Of a stretch of 27,596 nucleotides of DNA, positions 6,310 through 13,811 are shown piece after piece; within the stretch, counting starts at the first letter, position 1, and the number at the start of each line of letters is the position of its first letter. The translations under genes were made by a program, and so were the position numbers. Location of the stretch: contig USAT01000016.1 of NCBI GenBank assembly GCA_900552725.1, positions 1-27,596 on the forward strand, written 5' to 3'. The DNA comes from an uncultured Eubacteriales bacterium. Its GTDB lineage: Bacteria > Bacillota > Clostridia > Oscillospirales > Oscillospiraceae. Under the pieces are notes generated by a model that was not told where the DNA came from, made no database searches, and saw only the letters and a list, made by a program, of their open reading frames with translations.

Positions 6310-7662
6310 TCACGCCGCGCGCAGCACGTGCTTGCGGTAGCTGGCGCGGAAGTAGAAGTACTCCGCCGTGCCGGTGATGGCCCAGGAGAAGATGTACAGC
6401 AGATACAGGGACGGGATGGTATGGAAAAAGGCGAAGACGGTGTACACCCAGATGACCCGGAACACGCAGGAGCCCAAAATCACGATGATGGTGGGCACCA
6501 CGCTGCGTCCGATGCTGCGGGAGGCGGCGATGCTGGCGTCCATCCACGGGGCCACCACGAAGGAGAAGCCCATGATCCGCAGGCGCTGCATGCCCGCGTC
6601 GATGACCTCCGGCTCGTTGGCGAAGATGGACAAAAACTCCCGCCCGAACAGCAGCAGCAAGCCGCCCGCTACGCCGCCCACAATGGCGGCGTAGCACATG
6701 CTGATGCGGTAGCTCTTCAGAATCCGGTCGTTGTTGCCCGCGCCCCAGTTGCGGCTGCCGAAGGTGGCGCAGGCGGTGTAAAAGGCGGCCATCATGTTGA
6801 AGATCAGGGTGTCGGCGTTGGCGGCGGCGGAGTTGCCGGACACCATCACCGCGTCGAAGGAGTTGACGCCCACCTGGACGAACAGGTTGGCGATGGCGAA
6901 GATGGCGTTCTGCAAACCCGTGGGGATGCCGATGGCCAGCACCCGCCGTCCCGCCTGGGGATGGAACCGCAGCTTCCGCCACTCCAGGCGGCACTCGTCC
7001 CGCCGCCCCAGCAGATGCAGCACGATCAGCAGCGCCGACAGCCACTGGGCGATGACGCTGGCCAGCGCCACGCCGTCCGCCGCCATGTGGCACTTGATGA
7101 CGAAGAACAGGTTCAGCGCCACGTTCAGCACCCCCGCCAGCGACAGGTAGATGAGGGGCCGCTTGGTGTCGCCGGTGGCGCTCAGCACGCCGTTGCCGAA
7201 GTTATAGAGGGCCATGGCGGGCATGCCGAAGGCGTAGATTTTTAAGTAGAGGGTGGCGCCGTCGATCAGCTCATCCTTGGTGTTCAGCAGGGCCAGCATG
7301 GGCCGGGCCAGCAGGTTGCAGATCAGCAGCATGATGACGCCCGCCGCCGCGCAGATGATAAAGGAGGTGTGAACGGTCTTTTCCACCTGCTCGCCGTCCC
7401 GCAGGCCCAGGCCACGGGCCACCGCCACGTTGACGCCGCTGCCGATGCCGATCAGCAGTCCCGTGAACAGCGACACCAGCAGCGTGGTGGAGCCCACCGC
7501 GCCCAGCGCCCGGTAGTCGGCGAACTTGCCCGCGATGGCCACGTCGCTGAGGTTGAAGAGCACCTCCAGCACCTGGGTCAGCATCAGCGGCAGGCTGAAC
7601 AGCAAAATATTCTTCCACAGTGACCCTGTGGTCATTTCAATGACGCGCTCTTCCCGTGCCAT
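6310..7662 (-). CDS. MATE-family multidrug/sodium antiporter
   Basis: The 450-residue membrane protein is predicted to export organic cations or drugs by Na+ or H+ antiport. About twelve hydrophobic segments form two six-helix halves. The MatE signature context LPLMLTQVLEVLFNLSDVAIAGKF is near the N-terminus and the second-half repeat IPTGLQNAIFAIANLFVQVGVN near the middle. Two ATGs lie six bases apart. The second (7662) is preferred because it lies seven bases from AGGAGGG (7670-7676), whereas the first is almost touching it. It has its own promoter and terminator; the neighbouring TetR gene is a possible regulator. Confidence 0.92.
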   Translation of the reverse strand: MAREERVIEMTTGSLWKNILLFSLPLMLTQVLEVLFNLSDVAIAGKFADYRALGAVGSTTLLVSLFTGLLIGIGSGVNVAVARGLGLRDGEQVEKTVHTSFIICAAAGVIMLLICNLLARPMLALLNTKDELIDGATLYLKIYAFGMPAMALYNFGNGVLSATGDTKRPLIYLSLAGVLNVALNLFFVIKCHMAADGVALASVIAQWLSALLIVLHLLGRRDECRLEWRKLRFHPQAGRRVLAIGIPTGLQNAIFAIANLFVQVGVNSFDAVMVSGNSAAANADTLIFNMMAAFYTACATFGSRNWGAGNNDRILKSYRISMCYAAIVGGVAGGLLLLFGREFLSIFANEPEVIDAGMQRLRIMGFSFVVAPWMDASIAASRSIGRSVVPTIIVILGSCVFRVIWVYTVFAFFHTIPSLYLLYIFSWAITGTAEYFYFRASYRKHVLRAA

Positions 7663-7706
7663 CGTCATACCCTCCTAAAATGCAAAAATCCTGTATGCGA
7701 TTGGAC

Positions 7707-7735
7707 AGTATATCACGGTAATTTCCCGAAAACAA
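7707..7735 (-). promoter_or_regulatory. Promoter of the MATE gene
   Basis: On the minus strand TTGTTT (7735-7730) and TATACT (7712-7707) are 17 bases apart, about 45 bases before the start codon. Confidence 0.65.
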
Positions 7736-7837
7736 CAGCATTTCCCTCCGATTTTCCTCTGGGGAAATGGGCGGAAATTGTGCAACATGCTTCCCCATTC
7801 GGCGCTTTTCTCCCCGGATGCCGGGAGAAATCGCATA

Positions 7838-7869
7838 TTTTGTGAACGAACATGGGATGTTTTGTGAAC
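7838..7869 (+). promoter_or_regulatory. Paired direct repeats TTTTGTGAAC upstream of CIRCE
   Basis: TTTTGTGAAC occurs at 7838-7847 and again at 7860-7869, 22 bases start to start (two helical turns), ending one base before the CIRCE element. The spacing suggests a site for a dimeric or tandem DNA-binding protein. It does not match the CtsR heptad repeat that I know. Function is inferred only. Confidence 0.4.
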
Positions 7870-7870
7870 A

Positions 7871-7897
7871 TTAGCACTCTCCTATTGACAGTGCTAA
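7871..7897 (+). promoter_or_regulatory. CIRCE element (HrcA operator)
   Basis: TTAGCACTC (7871-7879), nine bases, then CAGTGCTAA (7889-7897) match the CIRCE consensus TTAGCACTC-N9-GAGTGCTAA with a single mismatch. HrcA is the heat-shock repressor known to bind this site. It overlaps the -35 box of the Hsp20 promoter. Confidence 0.95.
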
Positions 7898-7912
7898 AAT
7901 CCGCGCTATAAT
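7885..7912 (+). promoter_or_regulatory. Consensus sigma-A promoter of hsp20
   Basis: A perfect TTGACA (7885-7890) and a perfect TATAAT (7907-7912) are 16 bases apart. The -35 box is inside the CIRCE element, so HrcA binding would block polymerase directly. Confidence 0.93.
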
Positions 7913-7919
7913 AAAGGCG

Positions 7920-8049
7920 ATCCTTGAGGGAGGGCAAAAGAAAGCCCCCACCGGAGATCGAAAAAATATGTATCTGTCATGGTAACAGAGTTTCGCCGAC
8001 GGAAGGCCGTTACCCCTCTGCCGCGAAAGATGAATGGAGGTTATGACTT
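7920..8049 (+). promoter_or_regulatory. Long structured 5' leader of hsp20
   Basis: About 130 bases separate the predicted start site from the hsp20 ATG. GGTAAC (7981-7986) can pair with GTTACC (8009-8014), enclosing a smaller ACGG/CCGT hairpin. The GGAGG ribosome binding site is at 8036-8040. No known riboswitch or thermometer class is recognised. Upstream, 7680-7837 holds only the MATE promoter and a GGGGAA/TTCCCC inverted repeat. Confidence 0.4.
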
Positions 8050-8490
8050 ATGTTGCCTAGCATTTTTGGTGAAAATCTGTTTGATGATTTCTTTTCTGAT
8101 CCGTTCGGTATGATGGTGCCCCAGGGCCGCGATCCCCTGTACGGCAAGCACGCCAAGAACCTGATGAAGACCGACGTCCGCGAGACGGAGGATTCCTATG
8201 AGCTGGACATCGACCTGCCCGGCTTCAAGAAGGACGAGGTCAGCATCGACCTGAAGAACGGCTGCCTGACCATCCAGGCCGCCAAGGGTCTGGACAAGAG
8301 CGAGAGCGACAAGAAGGGCAAGTACATCCGCCAGGAGCGCTATGCCGGCGCCTGCAGCCGCAGCTTCTATGTGGGCGAGGATGTGGAGCCCGACCAGATC
8401 AGCGCCAAGTTCGAAAGCGGCATCCTGCAGATCAGCGTCCCCAAAGCCGCCAAGAAGCTGCCCAAGAGCTCCAGCATCTCCATCGAGTAA
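8050..8490 (+). CDS. hsp20: Small heat shock protein, Hsp20/alpha-crystallin family
   Basis: The 146-residue ATP-independent holdase binds unfolding proteins in the cytosol and passes them to DnaK or ClpB. A short N-terminal arm (LPSIFGENLFDDFF) precedes the alpha-crystallin domain at about residues 38-132. Diagnostic motifs are DLPGFKKDEVSIDLKNG, the phenylalanine/arginine strand KYIRQERYAGACSRSFYVGEDV, and A-x-F-x-x-G-I-L-x-I (119-128). The CIRCE element and consensus promoter upstream make it part of the HrcA regulon, and a strong terminator follows immediately. GGAGG lies nine bases before the ATG. Confidence 0.95.
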   Translation: MLPSIFGENLFDDFFSDPFGMMVPQGRDPLYGKHAKNLMKTDVRETEDSYELDIDLPGFKKDEVSIDLKNGCLTIQAAKGLDKSESDKKGKYIRQERYAGACSRSFYVGEDVEPDQISAKFESGILQISVPKAAKKLPKSSSISIE

Positions 8491-8507
8491 CGATTTTCTG
8501 AAAAAAA

Positions 8508-8538
8508 AAGCGCCGTCCTCCGGGACGGCGCTTCTTTT
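8508..8538 (+). terminator. Intrinsic terminator of hsp20
   Basis: AAGCGCCGTCC pairs with GGACGGCGCTT across a four-base TCCG loop (8508-8533), followed by CTTTT. It stands 18 bases after the hsp20 stop. A run of nine A before the stem may help in the other direction. Confidence 0.9.
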
Positions 8539-8576
8539 ACGCGGTATTTATGCGGTATTTCCGCGAAAATCCACCC

Positions 8577-8605
8577 TTGCAACCACCCGCACGGTGTGAT
8601 ACAAT
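8577..8605 (+). promoter_or_regulatory. Promoter of pduL
   Basis: TTGCAA (8577-8582) and TACAAT (8600-8605) are 17 bases apart, followed by a 50-base leader. Confidence 0.8.
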
Positions 8606-8655
8606 ATTTCAACACATTAAGACACGGCCCGCCGTGTACAAGGAGGAACATCACC

Positions 8656-9219
8656 ATGTCTTTCATGATCGAAACGTCTGCCCGTCATATCCACCTGACC
8701 CAGGAGTCCGTGGAAAAGCTGTTTGGCGAGGGCTATCAGCTGACCATCCGCAAGCCCCTGTCCTATCCCGGCCAGTACGCCAGCAACGAGCGTCTGACCA
8801 TCGTCGGCCCCAAGAAGGAGATGGCCAACGTGTCCATCCTGGGCCCCACCCGCAAGGCTGACCAGGTGGAGATCTCCGCCACCGACGCCCGTACCCTGGG
8901 CATCGACGCTCCCATCCGCGAGAGCGGCGACGTGAAGGGCTCCGGCGCCTGCAAGCTGATCGGGCCCAAGGGCGAGCTGGATCTGACCGAGGGCGTCATC
9001 ATCGCCAAGCGTCACCTGCACGTCACCGAGGAGGATGCCGCCGAGATGGGCATCAAGAACGGCGAGATCATCAAGGTCGCCTGCGGCGGCGAAGGCCGTA
9101 AGCTGATCTTCGACGACGTGGTGGTCCGCGTCAACGTGGGCGGCGCCACCACCATGCACATCGACACCGACGAGTCCCAGGCCGCCAACAACCCCACCGT
9201 GGGTGAGATCTTCCGGTAA
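8656..9219 (+). CDS. pduL: Phosphate acyltransferase, PduL type
   Basis: The 187-residue enzyme exchanges acyl-CoA and phosphate for acyl-phosphate and CoA (propionyl or acetyl), feeding an acetate/propionate kinase for ATP. Two tandem PduL domains each carry a zinc-binding His motif: R10-H-I-H13 (SARHIHLT) and R-H120-L-H122 (KRHLHVT). An in-frame ATG at 8596 exists, but it lies inside the promoter and before AGGAGG, so 8656 is used. The protein lacks the N-terminal encapsulation extension of microcompartment PduL. No pdu, eut or kinase gene is nearby, which points to a housekeeping fermentative phosphotransacylase role. It is a single-gene unit. Confidence 0.93.
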   Translation: MSFMIETSARHIHLTQESVEKLFGEGYQLTIRKPLSYPGQYASNERLTIVGPKKEMANVSILGPTRKADQVEISATDARTLGIDAPIRESGDVKGSGACKLIGPKGELDLTEGVIIAKRHLHVTEEDAAEMGIKNGEIIKVACGGEGRKLIFDDVVVRVNVGGATTMHIDTDESQAANNPTVGEIFR

Positions 9220-9255
9220 GCACATACCCTGAAAAATAGAGTGAGACAGAGAAAG

Positions 9256-9284
9256 AGAGGACGCACGCCGCGTCCTCTTTTTTT
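9256..9284 (+). terminator. Intrinsic terminator of pduL
   Basis: AGAGGACGC (9256-9264), loop ACGCC and GCGTCCTCT (9270-9278) are followed by seven T. It also separates pduL from the convergent phage terminase gene. Confidence 0.92.
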
Positions 9285-9299
9285 GCCCCCAAAGCCCCG

Positions 9300-10679
9300 T
9301 CAGCGCGGCTGCAGCATGTTCAGCGGATCGTCCTGTGGCATGGCCGCCGGTGCCGTCCGGGGCGGGGCGATGGGCCGTGACATGCAGAAATACCGTGTCT
9401 CATCGGCGATGTGATCCTCCTGCGCCGTGTCCACATCCTCGGCGTCGGTGCTGCTGTACAGCAGGGCGGGCACCGTCCGCAGAAAGCCCCGGCAGGTGTC
9501 GAACACATACATCCCCGGATACCCCTCCGCGTCAAAGGCCAAGCGGTAGTGCAGCTGCATCCAGCCCGCCACCCGGCGGTTGTCGCCCCGCTGGAAGTAG
9601 AGACGGTATTTCAGCGCCGTCTCATACACGCTCTCGCCCCGGCTGGCGTCCCAGATGGCCGGGTCGGCCACGCCGGTGATGGTGCGGCCCCGGAGATAGG
9701 GGTGCTCGTTCTCGATGCGCCGGATCTCGGCGAACTGCCGGTCGGGCGTCCACAGCACGCCCTCATTGGGGGTAGAGGTGCAGCCGTACAGCTCCAGAAT
9801 GCGGTACAGCACCCCGTCGTGATCCACCGCCCACCAGCCACAGGAGAAGGGCCGGGCATAGCCGAAGTCGTAGCTGCGGTACACCCGCCACTCCCGGGGG
9901 ATGTCGAAAGGGGGGAGGACGTGGGTGAAGCGCCGGTCGGCATAGTGGGTGGGATCGTCGGTGAACTCGCTGAACACCTGGCCCTGGAAGATGTCCCACC
10001 GGCCCTCCAGCCACGCCTGCCGCAGCCGCCGGGGCAGGGCCTTCAGCTGCTGCAAATACTCCGGCTGTGCCTGCAGCAGCGCCTTGTTGTCGGTGACCCG
10101 GGCGGGGATGAACACATAGTCGTCGGGGTTCTCGCCGGGCTCGAAGCGCCGGTCGATGAACAGCCGCTTGATATAGCTGTGGCCGGGGCCGCCGGGGTTG
10201 CAGGTGAAGTACATCCGCTTGGGAAAGTCGTTGACGCCCCGCAGGCACGCGGAGAACTGCCGCATCCACTGCTCCCGCAGCTGGGTACACTCATCCAGAA
10301 AGATCACGTCGTACTCCGCGCCTTGATAGCGGTCCATGTCGCTGTCGCTGGCGCAGTAGCCGAACTCCAGGGTGGAGCCGTTGAAAAAGCGGAACATCCG
10401 CTCGGTGGCCCTGTACTGGGCCACCTCGTAAAGCGCGTCGCGGAGCTGGCGGATGTGGTTGCTCTCCAGCTCCTGATAGGTGCGCCGCACGATGAGCAGC
10501 CGGATGCCGGGATACCGCAGAGCCAGCAGCATGGCCTTGGTGCGGACGGCCCAGGATTTCCCGCCGCCCCGCGCCCCGCCGAATGCGGTGTATTTGACCT
10601 TACTCTCCAGAAACAGCCGCTGCTTCTCGTTGGGGTAGGGGATATGCAGCGTGACGGTATTTTTGTTGTTGCTTGGCAT
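9300..10679 (-). CDS. terL: Phage terminase large subunit (orphan)
   Basis: The 459-residue DNA-packaging motor has an ATPase domain with Walker A GGARGGGKS (34-42), Walker B VIFLDE (125-130) and the coupling motif TCNPGG (159-164). The RNase H-fold nuclease that follows has acidic residues D271 (YDFGYARP) and D339 (GVADP) and a likely third near the C-terminal EDVDTAQEDH. The length and motifs look intact. The ATG at 10679 follows AAGGAGG at six bases; the reading frame stays open upstream but without start signals. No portal, capsid, small terminase or integrase gene is nearby. The only phage-like neighbour is the small gene at 10991, so it is a remnant or a retained gene. Stop at 9300-9302. 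Confidence 0.93.
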   Translation of the reverse strand: MPSNNKNTVTLHIPYPNEKQRLFLESKVKYTAFGGARGGGKSWAVRTKAMLLALRYPGIRLLIVRRTYQELESNHIRQLRDALYEVAQYRATERMFRFFNGSTLEFGYCASDSDMDRYQGAEYDVIFLDECTQLREQWMRQFSACLRGVNDFPKRMYFTCNPGGPGHSYIKRLFIDRRFEPGENPDDYVFIPARVTDNKALLQAQPEYLQQLKALPRRLRQAWLEGRWDIFQGQVFSEFTDDPTHYADRRFTHVLPPFDIPREWRVYRSYDFGYARPFSCGWWAVDHDGVLYRILELYGCTSTPNEGVLWTPDRQFAEIRRIENEHPYLRGRTITGVADPAIWDASRGESVYETALKYRLYFQRGDNRRVAGWMQLHYRLAFDAEGYPGMYVFDTCRGFLRTVPALLYSSTDAEDVDTAQEDHIADETRYFCMSRPIAPPRTAPAAMPQDDPLNMLQPR

Positions 10680-10736
10680 GATGTGCCTCCTTTGCTGTGT
10701 GATGGGGGGTGCAGGAAAGGTGCCGATGTTTGCTCC

Positions 10737-10763
10737 GTAGGGGCGACCCTTGCGGTCGCCCGC
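10737..10763. repeat. GTAGGGGCGACC hairpin module
   Basis: GTAG is followed by GGGCGACC and GGTCGCCC around a four-base loop. The identical module recurs at 14632-14658. It lies between the DUF6291-like gene and terL. Confidence 0.8.
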
Positions 10764-10804
10764 TCCCGCGCTGCCCCGCGCGGGCGGCCACCGGAAGATA
10801 TTCC

Positions 10805-10889
10805 GTAGGGGCCGGCGTCCCCGACGGCCCGCACGACATATGATGGCATTTCCGGCAAACCGGCGGGGCATCGAGGACACCGCCCCCGC
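10805..10889. repeat. Palindromic repeat unit, degenerate right end
   Basis: The left arm GTAGGGGCCGGCGTCCCCG is perfect. The right arm reads ATCGAGGACACCGCCCCCG and has lost the terminal CTAC, so this is an older or damaged copy. The remaining bases of the 10680-10990 gap carry the terL ribosome binding site and a GTTGAAAATTGCAG stretch with no gene. Confidence 0.75.
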
Positions 10890-10990
10890 AAAGGTTTTCC
10901 ACACCCCGTTGCCCTTTGACAGGGGGGAACCAGGGGGGTGTTGAAAATTGCAGTTGTTTATGAGGACTGAAGATGACGCTGTGGTTGGCA

Positions 10991-11293
10991 TCACATGCAT
11001 GCATCCGCATCCGCCGCGCCGGATGTGCGCCGCTCCCTGTCCCATCGCTTTTCGGCGGCCCTCCGCCGCTGCTCCACCACCCGCTGATACCGATCGTTGT
11101 CCCGCTGAAGGCTCTGCTGAATGAACCCCCACACATAGGTCAGCGCCGTGCTGTGAAAAACAGGCGTTATGCCGTCCCGGGCATAGGCGAAGATGGCCAT
11201 GACGATCTCATATATCTCCTCCGGCGGCATCTGCTGCAAAATGGGATACAGCTCGAAATACAGCATCACGCCGGGCCGCTGCTTGTCAGCCAT
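10991..11293 (-). CDS. DUF6291-like phage-associated protein
   Basis: The 100-residue protein reads MADKQRPGVMLYFELYPILQQMPPEEIYEIVMAIFAYARDG and continues with WGFIQQSLQRDNDRYQRVVEQRRRAAEKRW. This helical pattern, ending in a basic coiled region, resembles DUF6291-type proteins found in phage replication regions of Firmicutes; the family name is from memory. AAAAGGAGGG lies seven bases before the ATG. It lies upstream of terL on the same strand, with a repeat-containing 311-base gap between them. No promoter is certain; 11294-11392 contains a GTTGC/GCAAC hairpin and A-tracts. Function unknown. Confidence 0.65.
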   Translation of the reverse strand: MADKQRPGVMLYFELYPILQQMPPEEIYEIVMAIFAYARDGITPVFHSTALTYVWGFIQQSLQRDNDRYQRVVEQRRRAAEKRWDRERRTSGAADADACM

Positions 11294-11392
11294 TGCGTGT
11301 CCCTCCTTTTTCGTTTACTGCCCTTGCGGTCAGGATCAGGGGCCGGTTGCACCGGAGAGGGCAACAGAGGAGAAAAAAACCGAAAAGCGGAC

Positions 11393-11424
11393 AAAAAAAC
11401 CGGCACCGCCGGTATCGCGGTGCC
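11393..11424 (-). terminator. Intrinsic terminator of the MBL hydrolase gene
   Basis: On the minus strand GGCACCGC, a seven-base loop and GCGGTGCC (11424-11402) are followed by GG and a run of T (11399-11393). It is placed 33 bases after the hydrolase stop. Confidence 0.88.
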
Positions 11425-11456
11425 AGTCTGCGTATGAAATTCGATGGAGCGTTTTG

Positions 11457-12359
11457 TCAGCCGTGATAGTAGGTCTTGGCGCAGTACTCCCGCTGGATGG
11501 TCACTCGTCCCTCATCGGTGAGCCAGTCTACAAAATTGGCAAAGTTCCGCTCAATGATGGAGAACTTGAACTCATTCTTGGTACGGATGCTCTCCCGCTG
11601 GCAGAAGGCGGCGATCCACTGGGGGAAGGTCATGCCGTCCACCAGATCCTCCAGCAGCTCGTCGGCCTTTTGATGGATGAAGGCGGTGTTGCTGTCCACC
11701 AGGGCGTCCAGCGCCGCCTTGTCCGTCACCACCGCCTTGTGGGCGATGATATAGGCGGGATAGTCCGTCCGGCGCAGGAATTCCTTGCTCTGCAGGTCGC
11801 GGGCGATGAACATGCTGGTGGGCAGCTTGGCGCTGTCGATCTGCTGCTGATCGATGAGGCAGTCCCCCACATAGGCCGCGCCGTCCGGCGTCACCACGCC
11901 GATATGACCGGCGCTGTGGCCCGGCAGCTGCAAAATGCCGAACCGGACGCCGCAGAAGTCCAGATATTCGTCCTCCGGGCCGATGATGGTGTCCGCCGTG
12001 AAGCACTCCTCCAGAAAATACTCCCGGCTCTTGCCGTAGGTGAGGGCCACATAGTTGGCCCGGTAGGCGTCGGGGTTCACGGAGATGCCTGCCTCAATGA
12101 TATGGGCGGCGGCCTTTGCGCCGTAGCGCTGCTGTAAATAGCGGACGTTGCCGCTGTGGTCAAAGTGGGCGTGGGAGCAGATGACGCCCCGCAGACGGAA
12201 GCCGTGCGCCTCGATCATGGCGGTCAGCCCGGCGCGGTCCAGCTTGGCATAGCCGGTGTCGATCAGGACGATGTCCCGGTCATTTATCTTGTAGACCGGC
12301 AGCAGGGCCGTGTTGGCCTCCGCCGCCCAGGTATTTCCCAAAACATGGCGCAGCTCCAT
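11457..12359 (-). CDS. Metallo-beta-lactamase-fold hydrolase
   Basis: The 300-residue protein has the dinuclear metal motif H63-A-H65-F-D67-H68, then H148 in LPGHSAGH and D166 in YVGDCLID, with a further His near residue 210. This matches the glyoxalase II-like branch of the superfamily; the substrate is not predictable. A C-terminal helical extension of about 80 residues (DELLEDLVDGMTFPQWIAAFC...) is also present. Upstream in-frame codons extend to 12593 but overlap pyrH. The ATG at 12359 follows GGAAAGG, with a GTG at 12368 as an alternative. It is divergent from pyrH and single-gene, with its own promoter and terminator. Confidence 0.9.
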   Translation of the reverse strand: MELRHVLGNTWAAEANTALLPVYKINDRDIVLIDTGYAKLDRAGLTAMIEAHGFRLRGVICSHAHFDHSGNVRYLQQRYGAKAAAHIIEAGISVNPDAYRANYVALTYGKSREYFLEECFTADTIIGPEDEYLDFCGVRFGILQLPGHSAGHIGVVTPDGAAYVGDCLIDQQQIDSAKLPTSMFIARDLQSKEFLRRTDYPAYIIAHKAVVTDKAALDALVDSNTAFIHQKADELLEDLVDGMTFPQWIAAFCQRESIRTKNEFKFSIIERNFANFVDWLTDEGRVTIQREYCAKTYYHG

Positions 12360-12384
12360 AGCGCTCACATCCTTTCCATCCGGC

Positions 12385-12413
12385 AGTATACCAGCTTTTC
12401 CCGACTGCCGCAA
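12385..12413 (-). promoter_or_regulatory. Promoter of the MBL hydrolase gene
   Basis: On the minus strand TTGCGG (12413-12408) and TATACT (12390-12385) are 17 bases apart, 26 bases before the start codon. Confidence 0.75.
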
Positions 12414-12528
12414 GAAAGAATGTACAAAATTTTGATTTTCCTCTATGCAAATCGGGAAAAATGCGGTAAAATACAATCTGACATTTACATCAACATAAAA
12501 ATTTGTCAAGTAATAAGGGAGAACATAC

Positions 12529-13248
12529 ATGGACGAACCGAAATATAAGCGGGTGCTGCTGAAGATCAGCGGCGAGGCGCTGGCCGGTGACAAGCACTTC
12601 GGCCTGGACTTTCAGGTGATGGGCCGGGTGGCCGACGTGATCAAGGCGTGCGCCGCCATGGGCGTGGAGATCGGCGTGGTCATCGGCGGCGGCAACTTCT
12701 GGCGCGGCGTCAAGAACGGCGAGGGCTATATCGAACGCTCCCGCGCCGACCACATGGGCATGCTGGCCACCGCCATGAACTGCATGGCCATGGCCGACGT
12801 GCTGGAGCAGAAGGGCGTGGACGTCCGGGTAATGACCTCGCTGGAGATCCGCGCCGTGGCTGAGCCCTACATCCGCGCCCGCGCCATCCGCCATCTGGAG
12901 AAGGGCCGGGTGGTCATCTTCGGCTGCGGCACCGGCAACCCCTATTTCTCCACCGACACCGCCGCGGTGCTCCGCGCCGCCGAGATCGGCGCCGACGTGA
13001 TATTGCTGGCCAAGAACATCGACGGCGTATACGACAGCGACCCCGCCAAGAACGCCGACGCGGTGAAGTTCGACGCCATCACCTATGACGAGGTGCTCAA
13101 GCGCCATCTGGCCGTGATGGATTCCACCGCCACCAGCATGTCCATGGACAACCACATCCCGGTGCTGGTGTTCGCCCTGAAGGACCCCTACAACATCGTC
13201 CGCGCCGTGCGCGGTGAAAAAATTGGAACGATCGTCAAGGAGGATTGA
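12529..13248 (+). CDS. pyrH: UMP kinase
   Basis: The 239-residue amino-acid-kinase-fold enzyme phosphorylates UMP to UDP, the committed supply of UTP and CTP. Motifs present are LLKISGEAL (phosphate loop, residues 10-18), VIGGGNFWRG, GTGNPYFSTDTAA (UMP/ATP binding) and KNIDGVYDSDP. GGGAG lies ahead of the ATG. It begins the pyrH-frr-uppS run; its stop overlaps the leader of frr. The AT-rich region at 12420-12528 must hold its promoter; candidate -10 boxes (TAAAAT, TACAAT near 12467-12477) lack a convincing -35. The usual upstream rpsB-tsf pair is absent here. Confidence 0.97.
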   Translation: MDEPKYKRVLLKISGEALAGDKHFGLDFQVMGRVADVIKACAAMGVEIGVVIGGGNFWRGVKNGEGYIERSRADHMGMLATAMNCMAMADVLEQKGVDVRVMTSLEIRAVAEPYIRARAIRHLEKGRVVIFGCGTGNPYFSTDTAAVLRAAEIGADVILLAKNIDGVYDSDPAKNADAVKFDAITYDEVLKRHLAVMDSTATSMSMDNHIPVLVFALKDPYNIVRAVRGEKIGTIVKED

Positions 13249-13253
13249 AAGAA

Positions 13254-13811
13254 ATGTTGAAGGATGAATACAAAGTCTACGAGGACAAAATGAAGAAGAG
13301 CATCGAGTCCGTGGCCAACGATTTTGCCGCCGTCCGCGCCGGCCGGGCCAATGCCTCTGTGCTGAACCGCATCAATGTGGATTACTACGGCACCCCCACC
13401 CCCATCCAGCAGATCGCGTCCGTGGGCTCCCCCGATCCCCGCACGCTGCTGATCACCCCCTGGGACGCCAGCGCCCTGAAGGCCATTGAAAAGGCCATCC
13501 AGGAGTCCGACCTGGGCATCAATCCCCAGAACGACGGCAAGTCCATCCGCCTGGCCTTCCCCCAGCTGACGGAGGAGCGCCGTAAGGATCTGGTCAAGCA
13601 GATCCGCAAGTATACCGAGGGCGGCAAGGTTGCCGTGCGCAACATCCGCCGGGACGCCATGGAGTATTTCAAGAAGCAGCAGAAGGCCTCTGAGATTACC
13701 GAGGACGAGCTGAAGCTGGCTGAGAAGGACCTGCAGAAGATGACCGACGACAGCTGCAAGGAGCTGGACAAGCTGCTGGAAAACAAGGAAAAGGAACTGA
13801 TGTCCGTCTGA
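13254..13811 (+). CDS. frr: Ribosome recycling factor
   Basis: The 185-residue protein splits post-termination ribosomes together with EF-G. The opening MLKDEYKVYEDKMKKSIESVANDFAAVRAGRANASVL and the C-terminal helical bundle ending in ELDKLLENKEKELMSV match the family at its usual length. The open frame begins at a TTG (13245). AAGGAGG (13237-13243) is ten bases from the ATG at 13254 and only one from the TTG, so the ATG is chosen. Its ribosome binding site lies inside the pyrH end, and its stop overlaps the uppS start (TGATG), indicating tight translational coupling. Confidence 0.97.
   Translation: MLKDEYKVYEDKMKKSIESVANDFAAVRAGRANASVLNRINVDYYGTPTPIQQIASVGSPDPRTLLITPWDASALKAIEKAIQESDLGINPQNDGKSIRLAFPQLTEERRKDLVKQIRKYTEGGKVAVRNIRRDAMEYFKKQQKASEITEDELKLAEKDLQKMTDDSCKELDKLLENKEKELMSV

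Noticed and set aside
12432..12477. pyrH promoter boxes TTGATT with TAAAAT or TACAAT
   Set aside because: Spacing is 29 bases or more, outside the usual range; no good -35 partner found for either -10.
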